A stretch of DNA of 7,568 nt, taken from contig RFRA01000049.1 in NCBI GenBank assembly GCA_009924725.1, positions 1 through 7,568 of the forward strand. The letters are read 5' to 3'. This stretch comes from Actinomycetota bacterium (GTDB lineage: Bacteria > Actinomycetota > Actinomycetes > Nanopelagicales > Nanopelagicaceae). Positions 1 through 5,561 of the stretch are shown here, in pieces. Under the pieces are notes generated by a model. That model had not been told where the DNA came from. It saw only the letters and a program-made list of their open reading frames with translations, and searched no databases. Position 1 is the first letter of the stretch. Each line of letters opens with the position of its first letter. A program made the translations under genes and the position numbers.

Positions 1-499
1 TATGGGTGATAACAAAATCCAATGGTTCGAACAACAAGGTGCCGCACGAGCGGCAGTGCTCCTTGTAAACCTATGGCTCGGCTTCCCATACATGTTCTTG
101 ATCTGTACTGGTGCCCTCCAGGCTATTCCAAATGATTTAACTGAGGCTGCCAGCATTGATGGTGCATCAGCTTGGAAGATCATTAGATTGATTAAGTTGC
201 CGCTACTTTTGGTTTCCCTGGCTCCGCTACTAATTGCCTCGTTTGCGTATAACTTCAATAACTTCGGCGCAATTTATTTGCTAACGGGTGGTGGTCCGTT
301 CTTGGATCAGTCGTTAAAGGTAACTGTAGGTGCCACAGACATTCTGATTACTTTCGTTTACCGAATTGCATTTAGCGGTTCTATCGGTGCCGATTACGGA
401 TTAGCAAGTGCGTTCTCAGTACTTATCTTTATGCTGATTGGCTCGATTTCATTCTTTAGCTTTAAACGAACCAAGGGATTAGAGGAGTTAACACAATGA
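1..499 (+). CDS. malF: MalF-type maltose/maltodextrin ABC transporter permease, 5'-truncated
   Basis: C-terminal part of a binding-protein-dependent sugar ABC permease, one of two integral membrane subunits of an importer for maltose/maltodextrin-type sugars. The visible 165 residues contain the cytoplasmic EAA loop (EAASIDGASAW, residues 48-58, ending in the usual Leu-Pro) that docks on the ATPase. They also contain the stretch IASFAYNFNNFGAIYLLTGGGP and YRIAFSG, which match the MalF subfamily closely as I recall it. Hydrophobic segments lie near residues 17-40, 68-92 and 130-153. The frame is open at the left edge. The ATG at position 2 is an internal methionine, because family members have several further membrane segments before this point. 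The stop overlaps the malG start as ATGA, indicating translational coupling. The substrate is inferred from the family and from the neighbouring glucosidase gene. The binding protein and the missing N-terminus would lie to the left. Confidence 0.93.
   Translation, partial: MGDNKIQWFEQQGAARAAVLLVNLWLGFPYMFLICTGALQAIPNDLTEAASIDGASAWKIIRLIKLPLLLVSLAPLLIASFAYNFNNFGAIYLLTGGGPFLDQSLKVTVGATDILITFVYRIAFSGSIGADYGLASAFSVLIFMLIGSISFFSFKRTKGLEELTQ
481..487 (+). promoter_or_regulatory. Ribosome binding site of malG
   Basis: AGAGGAG lies 8 nt before the malG ATG at 496, inside the last codons of malF. It is one of only two clear Shine-Dalgarno sequences in the window and supports the start at 496. Confidence 0.7.
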
Positions 500-1389
500 C
501 CACTCTGCAGACTCGTCATCCAAAAGCAAAGCGCGGCGGATTTATCCGTTGGTTCACTCAAGTTGGCTGGAAACATATAGTCGGACTTGTGGTAATCGTA
601 TTTGCTACATTTCCGCTGGTTTATATTCTTTCAACTTCACTTACTAAAATGGGAAATATCGAAAACTTCACGCTGTTTCGTTCATTTTATTTAGGCAATT
701 ACAAAGACTTGCTGACTTCAACTGATTACCCATTTGTGACTTGGATGAAAAATACTTTAATCCTTGCTGGCGCAACCGCCGTAATTAGCGTATTCATTAG
801 CGCGCTAGCAGCATTTGCATTCTCACGTCTGCGCTTTAAGGGACGTCGTCCGGGTTTGCTTGCACTTATTCTGATCCAAATGTTCCCTTCAATCCTAGGG
901 TTAACTGCGGTTTTCGGAATTCTAAGTAAGTTAACTGATTACGTTCCAGCCATTGGTTTAGGTACTAAAGCTGGTTTGATCTTGGTTTATCTTGGTGGCT
1001 CACTAGGTGGCGGCACATATTTAATGTACGGCTTCTTTAACACGATCCCGAAAGAGCTTGACGAAGCAGCCAAGATTGATGGTGCTACGCATACTCAAAT
1101 CTTCTACAAGATTATTCTGCGCTTAGTGGCACCCGTGCTTGCCGTTATGGCACTGCTCTCATTTATTGGAACGTTTGGTGATTATGTTTTGGCATCAATC
1201 GTTTTCAATACTAATCAGCAATACACCGTTGCTGTCGGGCTTCAGTCGCTTTTGGCCGATCCTTGGACAAAGCAATGGGCGATGTTTGCAGCTGGCGCCG
1301 TAATGTCTTCTCTGCCGATCATTATTATTTTCGTATCGCTACAGAAGTACATCACTAACGGTCTAACTGGCGGCGCGGTTAAGGGTTAA
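496..1389 (+). CDS. malG: MalG-type maltose/maltodextrin ABC transporter permease
   Basis: Second membrane subunit of the sugar importer, 297 aa, close to the usual length of MalG (about 280-300). A basic N-terminus (residues 1-20) precedes membrane segments at roughly 27-47, 86-110, 120-142, 158-180, 211-235 and 263-283. The EAA loop is at residues 190-200 (EAAKIDGATHT), and the C-terminus NGLTGGAVKG is very like the MalG tail as I recall it (NGLTAGGVKG in E. coli), which contacts the ATPase. One oddity is that the Pro usually found in the Leu-Pro ending the EAA region is Arg209 here (IILRLVAP). The start is fixed by the AGAGGAG site and the 4-nt ATGA overlap with malF. At the 3' end it converges on the glucosidase gene and the two stop codons share TTAA. 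The sugar specificity is inferred; other alpha-glucosides such as trehalose or palatinose cannot be excluded. Confidence 0.93.
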   Translation: MTTLQTRHPKAKRGGFIRWFTQVGWKHIVGLVVIVFATFPLVYILSTSLTKMGNIENFTLFRSFYLGNYKDLLTSTDYPFVTWMKNTLILAGATAVISVFISALAAFAFSRLRFKGRRPGLLALILIQMFPSILGLTAVFGILSKLTDYVPAIGLGTKAGLILVYLGGSLGGGTYLMYGFFNTIPKELDEAAKIDGATHTQIFYKIILRLVAPVLAVMALLSFIGTFGDYVLASIVFNTNQQYTVAVGLQSLLADPWTKQWAMFAAGAVMSSLPIIIIFVSLQKYITNGLTGGAVKG

Positions 1390-1480
1390 GCCTGTAACCA
1401 AACTGTTGTTTCACCCGGTACTTGGTTACCAACTAGCGGCTGACTGCTCAGTAAAACTTTGCCTTTCGGAAGTTTTACTG
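1384..1480. terminator. Putative bidirectional transcription-termination region of the malG/glucosidase convergent junction
   Basis: There is no free intergenic DNA between the convergent genes, so any terminator must lie in coding sequence. Three inverted repeats are visible. A perfect 11-bp repeat, CAGTAAAACTT (1449-1459) and AAGTTTTACTG (1470-1480), has a 10-nt spacer that can itself form CC/GG pairs. A perfect 8-bp repeat pairs GTAACCAA (1394-1401) with TTGGTTAC (1422-1429). A 5-bp GGTTA/TAACC stem covers the malG stop (1384-1399). No clear T-run follows the 11-bp hairpin on the plus strand. A terminator role is therefore an inference from position and symmetry. Confidence 0.45.
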
Positions 1481-3053
1481 GTGATTTCCCGAAGTTAGTA
1501 AATGATTGCCACCCATTTGGTCGCGCAAAGTGCAAAACGCTGCGATTCCAATTGAAGATAAATTTAATTTCTTCGGCACATTGCAACCCTTTACGCATTC
1601 CAATGGCTGTGCGATAAAGATTTAGTACCGAGTTAGTATCAGCTTCATTGGCGGCAACGGAATATTTTCCAAAATCAGCTGGCATTGGCAAGTGCGAACC
1701 ACCCGGGCCAAAACCAAAAGAGGAGCCACCTAAAGCAGATTGGTTAGTTGCCCACGGCAGTGGAATCCGGCAGCCATCGCGGCTACGAGCTTTGCCTGGA
1801 TTTCTAAACCATTGCGGATCTTGCATTGCTTCGCGAGGTGTATCGGCTACTTCAAACAAACCAAGCTCTTCGCCTTGATAAAGATAGGTCGAACCAGGTA
1901 GCGCCAAAATCAACATGGTTGATGCGCGAGCACGGTCAATACCTTGCTTGGCATCAAGGGGTGCCGATTTTCCTTCCGAGATGTACCACTTAACTAGATC
2001 AGTTTTATCTGGCAATCCATAACGAGTTGGGTGGCGAACCACGTCGTGATTTGAAAGCACCCAGGTATTTGACGAACCAGATTTTTCAGCACGCTTCATG
2101 CTGTTGCTAATTAAGTGCTTAAAGCGTTTGGTATTCCAATCCGCATGCAATAAATCAAAATTAAATGCTTGACCAAGTGTTTCTTCACTCGCATATGCAC
2201 CTAGACGGTGCGCAGGCGCACTTGCTTCAGCAACTGCAACGCGTGGTGGGTTGTATTCATTAAATACTTTGCGCCACTGTCGATAAATCTCATGAACTTC
2301 ATCGCGATCAAAGAGCGGATCGCTACCGTCGGGCTTGGTTGGATCAATATCCATGGTGCTGCGGGCAGGTAAACCATCAGAGAAATCTTTAGTTAGCGCA
2401 TGCGCCACATCGATGCGGAAACCATCAACGCCACGATCTGACCAGAAGCGCAACGTTTTAATAAAGTCATCACGCACTTCTTGATTATCCCAATTGAAAT
2501 CAGGTTGTTCGGGTGCGAATAAATGTAAATACCACTGCCCCGGTGTGCCATCTGGTTCAGTGACGCGAGTCCAACCAGTTGGGCCGAAGTGGCTTACTAA
2601 TTCGGAAGGGCGGATATCGCCATTTTCACCGATACCATCATGGAAAATATATCGATCGCGTTCTGGCGAACCGCGGCCAGCTTTTAGCGCAGCCTGGAAC
2701 CATTCGTGCTGATCAGAGGAATGGTTTGGAACAATGTCTACGAAAACACGAATATTAACTTTGTGCAGCTCTTCAATTAATTTATCGAATTCTTCCAGGG
2801 TGCCAATGCGTGGATCAACATTGCGGTAGTCAGCAACGTCATAACCACCATCGGCTAATTCAGATGGATAAAACGGGCTGAGCCAAACTGCATCAATACT
2901 TAATGATTTCAGGTATGGGACCCGATCGATCATGCCGGCTAAATCACCGATGCCATCGCCATTTAAGTCAGCAAAACTACGTGGGTAGATCTGATAAACG
3001 ACGGCCTGCCGCCACCATTTTTTGTCACCAGCAATAAATTTGTAATCCGACAT
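1386..3053 (-). CDS. aglA: GH13 family alpha-glucosidase (oligo-alpha-glucosidase)
   Basis: Glycoside hydrolase family 13 enzyme, 555 aa from the chosen ATG at 3053, predicted to release glucose from alpha-linked oligosaccharides in the cytoplasm. No signal peptide is visible. The N-terminal block WWRQAVVYQIYPRSF is typical of the alpha-glucosidase/oligo-1,6-glucosidase/trehalose-related group. Conserved regions, numbered from this ATG: region I VDIVPNH (105-111), the QPDFNW block (183-188), region II GFRIDVAH with nucleophile Asp215, region III with acid/base Glu276 (VAVAEA), and region IV SNHD with Asp337. The later QGEELGL and DGCRIPLPW blocks also fit actinobacterial AglA proteins. Val216 after the nucleophile is discussed as a finding. 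An upstream in-frame TTG at 3062 would add three residues; neither start has a good Shine-Dalgarno. It follows the SGNH gene by 30 nt on the same strand and probably shares its transcript. It is convergent with, not part of, the malFG operon. The exact linkage specificity is not settled by sequence. Confidence 0.92.
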   Translation of the reverse strand: MSDYKFIAGDKKWWRQAVVYQIYPRSFADLNGDGIGDLAGMIDRVPYLKSLSIDAVWLSPFYPSELADGGYDVADYRNVDPRIGTLEEFDKLIEELHKVNIRVFVDIVPNHSSDQHEWFQAALKAGRGSPERDRYIFHDGIGENGDIRPSELVSHFGPTGWTRVTEPDGTPGQWYLHLFAPEQPDFNWDNQEVRDDFIKTLRFWSDRGVDGFRIDVAHALTKDFSDGLPARSTMDIDPTKPDGSDPLFDRDEVHEIYRQWRKVFNEYNPPRVAVAEASAPAHRLGAYASEETLGQAFNFDLLHADWNTKRFKHLISNSMKRAEKSGSSNTWVLSNHDVVRHPTRYGLPDKTDLVKWYISEGKSAPLDAKQGIDRARASTMLILALPGSTYLYQGEELGLFEVADTPREAMQDPQWFRNPGKARSRDGCRIPLPWATNQSALGGSSFGFGPGGSHLPMPADFGKYSVAANEADTNSVLNLYRTAIGMRKGLQCAEEIKFIFNWNRSVLHFARPNGWQSFTNFGKSPVKLPKGKVLLSSQPLVGNQVPGETTVWLQA

Positions 3054-3083
3054 AATCTGCAAAGGCTAACAGAAGCAGCGCAA

Positions 3084-3644
3084 TTATTTGGCGTTTACCA
3101 TGCGTTGCAGAATTGGTAACAAAACAGTTATCCATTCTCGGTAACCATTTTCATTTAAATGTAGTTTTAAGATTGGCTCATCGGCCATTACATACTGATC
3201 TGCCAGCGATAGCCCATCAGGAGCGACAAAATGTGCCCACAAATCCAAAAATTCAATATCGCTTGGTTTATTTAACTTTAGGTACTCGTTGGCATCGATC
3301 ACTCGATTGCGTAGATCAACACCTGAATCTTCTATGCCTCGCGGCAGGATTGTGTGAAGAAGAATTTTGGCTTGTGGCAATTGCTTCTTAAACTCATTAA
3401 CAATTGCTAACACACGTGCACCAACATCGGTTCCCTCACGATTTAACAACGTATTTCCAAAATCGTTGGTGCCAATTAAAACTGAAACTATGTCAGGCTT
3501 GAATTCAGCAATTTTTGGAATCATCTCAAGTAACGCATCGGTTGAATCACCTGAAACTGCAAAGTTGGACACTTCTGCAAAATCAATCGCTGCAGCCCAA
3601 TTTCCAGAAGCTGTAATGCTGTCGCCAGCAAATGCAATCTTCAA
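3084..3644 (-). CDS. SGNH/GDSL-family hydrolase (lysophospholipase L1-like esterase), function unknown
   Basis: Small cytoplasmic-looking protein of 186 aa with the SGNH-hydrolase layout. Block I is AFAGDSIT with nucleophile Ser9, block II contains Gly32 (VSGDS), block III is GTND with Asn60 at 57-61, and block V is KLHLNENGY with His162. Family members are esterases, lipases or carbohydrate deacetylases; the substrate cannot be told from sequence. The Asp normally three residues before the catalytic His (DxxH) is Leu159, so the classical triad looks like a Ser-His dyad. The start is TTG: the only in-frame codons between it and an upstream stop are not usual starts, and a later start would remove the GDS motif. 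No signal peptide is present. The gene begins 4 nt after the citA stop with no clear ribosome site, suggesting translational coupling. The glucosidase gene follows 30 nt downstream, so a role in removing acyl groups from imported sugars is possible but only inferred. Confidence 0.82.
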   Translation of the reverse strand: MKIAFAGDSITASGNWAAAIDFAEVSNFAVSGDSTDALLEMIPKIAEFKPDIVSVLIGTNDFGNTLLNREGTDVGARVLAIVNEFKKQLPQAKILLHTILPRGIEDSGVDLRNRVIDANEYLKLNKPSDIEFLDLWAHFVAPDGLSLADQYVMADEPILKLHLNENGYREWITVLLPILQRMVNAK

Positions 3645-3648
3645 TTTA

Positions 3649-4764
3649 TTAGTTGTGAATCATTCCGACTGTGTGATCCCAGCCAGCAACATCTTCTGGG
3701 CGACGTGGTGGTTTTCCAACATAGCGAGCTGAAGGTCGAATCAAACGCCCCGTGCGCTTCTGCTCAAGAATGTGTGCAGACCAGCCTGCAGTGCGGGCTG
3801 CAGTAAACATTGAGGTAAATAGCGGTGCTGGAACTTCAGCGAAGTCGAGCACGATTGCGGCCCAGAACTCAACGTTTGTTTCTAGAACACGATCTGGTTG
3901 ACGCTCGCGTAGTTCCTTAAGTGCAGCTTGCTCAAGAGCTTCAGCAACTGCGTAACGAGGCGCGTTAAGTTCTTTTGCAGTACGACGCAATGTGCGAGCA
4001 CGTGGATCTTCGGCGCGATAAACGCGGTGACCGAATCCCATTAAGCGCTCTTTGCGATCAAGCAAACCTTTTACATAAGTTTCGGCGTTGCCAGATTTTT
4101 CAACATCTTCAATCATGGTTAGCACGCGTGCTGGTGCACCACCGTGAAGTGGGCCAGACATCGCACCGATTGCGCCAGAAATTGCCGCACAAACATCGGC
4201 GCCGGTTGATGCAATTACGCGCGAAGTAAATGTTGATGCGTTCATTCCGTGTTCTGCTGCAGATACAAAGTAAGCATCGATGGCACGAACATGAAGTGGG
4301 TCTGGCTCGCCGCGCCAGCGAATCATCATTCGCTCAACCACAGTATGTGCTTTATCAATTTCAGATTCTGGAACAGGTGGGCCAACAATTCCGCGAGCAG
4401 CTTGTGCCAAGTAAGAAAGCACCATCACTGATGTGCGCGCTAAGTTGCTGCGAGCTTCTTCATCAGAGATATCTAGAAGTGGCTTAAACCCCCAAGCTGG
4501 TGCCAACATTGCAATTGCAGATTGCACATCTACGCGCACATCACCTGAGTGAACTGGTAGTGGGAATGGCTCTGCGTTCGGTAGACCTGGGTTGAATAAG
4601 TCATCAACTAGCAGGCCCCACACGTTTCCAAAAGTTACTCGACCAACTAGGTCATCAATATCAACACCGCGGTAGCGAAGCGCGCTACCTTCTTTATCGG
4701 GTTCAGCAATCTCTGATTCGAATGCAATTACACCTTCAAGACCTGGCTTGAAATCATCAGACAT
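3649..4764 (-). CDS. citA: Citrate synthase, actinobacterial CitA type
   Basis: Condenses oxaloacetate and acetyl-CoA to citrate, the entry step of the TCA cycle (some relatives act as methylcitrate synthases). The 371-aa product is close to the 373 aa I recall for mycobacterial CitA and shares long stretches with it, such as RYRGVDI, PLPVHSGDVRVDVQ and AIDAYFVSAAEHGMNASTFT. Active-site positions: His172 (AEHGMNAST), His207 (GPLHGGAP), His246 (GFGHRVY) and the RxxD/R stretch that follows. The position of the usual catalytic Asp (NVDF) is Glu299 (NVEFW). It is shorter than hexameric GltA (about 430 aa) because it lacks the N-terminal domain of that type. The start is ATG 4764, which has AAGGGAG 6 nt upstream; an in-frame GTG at 4803 would add 13 poorly conserved residues and lacks a ribosome site. 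It is the first gene of a probable citA-SGNH-glucosidase operon and is divergent from pdxH. Confidence 0.94.
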   Translation of the reverse strand: MSDDFKPGLEGVIAFESEIAEPDKEGSALRYRGVDIDDLVGRVTFGNVWGLLVDDLFNPGLPNAEPFPLPVHSGDVRVDVQSAIAMLAPAWGFKPLLDISDEEARSNLARTSVMVLSYLAQAARGIVGPPVPESEIDKAHTVVERMMIRWRGEPDPLHVRAIDAYFVSAAEHGMNASTFTSRVIASTGADVCAAISGAIGAMSGPLHGGAPARVLTMIEDVEKSGNAETYVKGLLDRKERLMGFGHRVYRAEDPRARTLRRTAKELNAPRYAVAEALEQAALKELRERQPDRVLETNVEFWAAIVLDFAEVPAPLFTSMFTAARTAGWSAHILEQKRTGRLIRPSARYVGKPPRRPEDVAGWDHTVGMIHN

Positions 4765-4895
4765 TTTGAACTCCCTTGGGACTGGGCTCACTTTGTGAAC
4801 CACTCTTATGGGGTAATTCTGCCCCTTAGGCGGGGGTGCTTTCTACCAAGTGGGCTAAAGATGCTTACTTGGCGAAAGTGACGTTAGATACAGCT
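4765..4895. promoter_or_regulatory. Divergent citA/pdxH spacer with candidate operator and leader hairpins
   Basis: This 131-nt spacer is the only sizeable non-coding stretch, so promoters for both directions should lie here, but no convincing -35/-10 pair was found on either strand. Visible elements: a 17-bp near-perfect dyad GGCTCAC-TTT-GTGAACC at 4785-4801; runs GGGG (4810-4813), CCCC (4822-4825) and GGGGG (4832-4836) that allow two alternative stems; and a 10-bp plus-strand hairpin with two G-U pairs at 4846-4872. If pdxH really starts at the upstream in-frame GTG (4836 or 4878), part of this region is coding. Confidence 0.55.
4771..4777 (-). promoter_or_regulatory. Ribosome binding site of citA
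   Basis: On the minus strand AAGGGAG stands 6 nt before the ATG at 4764. It decides the start against the longer GTG candidate at 4803. Confidence 0.75.
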
Positions 4896-5558
4896 ATGGA
4901 GAATTCACTTACTCGTAACGAGATAGCCGCAATGCGCCGCTCATATGGCGAGGCTGGATTAGCGACTTTGCCAGCTGATCCATTTGCCGCTTTCATGGCT
5001 TGGCTTACCGAAGCTCGCGCCAACCCAATTATTGTCGAAGCGAATGCAATGGTCCTTTCAACTCTTGGTGGAGATGGCGATATTTCTACGCGCACCGTTT
5101 TATTAAAAGATGTTTCCGAAGGTGGTTTTACTTTCTTTACCAACTATTCATCACGCAAAAGTCATGCCATGGAAGTTAATCCGCAAGTGACACTGCTCTT
5201 TCCTTGGTTTCCAATGGAACGCCAAGTTTCAATAAGTGGAATTGCAGAAAAGATTTCGCAAACCGAGTCGGCTGAATACTTTTCAACCAGACCTTGGAAC
5301 AGCCAAATTGGCGCTTGGGCTAGCCATCAATCAGCGCCGCTTGCTTCACGCGAAGAATTGGAACAACGCTGGCAAGGCGCTGCGCAAAAATGGCCAGAAG
5401 GCACTGAGGTTCCACTGCCACCGAATTGGGGTGGCTATCGTGTCATGCCTAAGAACATTGAATTTTGGCAAGGTCGCTACTCACGATTGCACGATCGCTT
5501 GCGTTATGAGTTAGATGCCACAACAAATAATTGGGTGTTAAACCGCTACTACCCTTAG
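4896..5558 (+). CDS. pdxH: Pyridoxamine/pyridoxine 5'-phosphate oxidase
   Basis: FMN-dependent oxidase converting pyridoxine or pyridoxamine 5'-phosphate to pyridoxal 5'-phosphate (PLP), the last step of vitamin B6 synthesis and salvage; cytoplasmic homodimer. From the ATG at 4896 it is 220 aa, close to E. coli PdxH (218). Conserved stretches: an N-terminal MRRSYGEAGL segment that in the family helps cover the active site, RTVLLK (66-71), FTNYSSRK (81-88), LLFPW/ERQV (100-111) and SQIGAW (136-141), which form the FMN/substrate site. The family signature IEFWQGRYSRLHDR is at 188-201 and is perfectly kept, with Arg197 and His199 as the substrate contacts. The ATG is preferred because residues before it are not conserved; in-frame GTG codons at 4836 and 4878 are alternatives, and none of the three has a clear ribosome site. 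serC follows after 3 nt, so the two are almost certainly co-transcribed. Confidence 0.95.
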   Translation: MENSLTRNEIAAMRRSYGEAGLATLPADPFAAFMAWLTEARANPIIVEANAMVLSTLGGDGDISTRTVLLKDVSEGGFTFFTNYSSRKSHAMEVNPQVTLLFPWFPMERQVSISGIAEKISQTESAEYFSTRPWNSQIGAWASHQSAPLASREELEQRWQGAAQKWPEGTEVPLPPNWGGYRVMPKNIEFWQGRYSRLHDRLRYELDATTNNWVLNRYYP

Positions 5559-5561
5559 GCT

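Noticed and set aside
2..4. ATG as the start of the malF gene
   Set aside because: The protein aligns with the interior of MalF; the essential earlier membrane segments would be missing, so this is an internal Met at the window edge.
394..576. 60-codon minus-strand open frame across the malF/malG boundary
   Set aside because: Antisense to two well-supported permease genes and shows no recognisable protein features.
3367..3732. 121-codon plus-strand open frame opposite the SGNH gene and citA end
   Set aside because: Lies antisense to two genes with clear family motifs; composition looks like a reverse-frame shadow.
3975..4487. Plus-strand open frames opposite citA
   Set aside because: His/Gln/Arg-rich translations typical of antisense reading; no start signals; citA motifs on the other strand are unambiguous.
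4765..4803. GTG 4803 as citA start
   Set aside because: The extra 13 residues are not family-like, the dyad at 4785-4801 would be coding, and the strong AAGGGAG site serves ATG 4764.
4793..4819. TTGTGA (4793) with TAATTC (4814) as a pdxH promoter
   Set aside because: Spacing is only 15 nt and the -10 match is weak, so it is not reported as a promoter.
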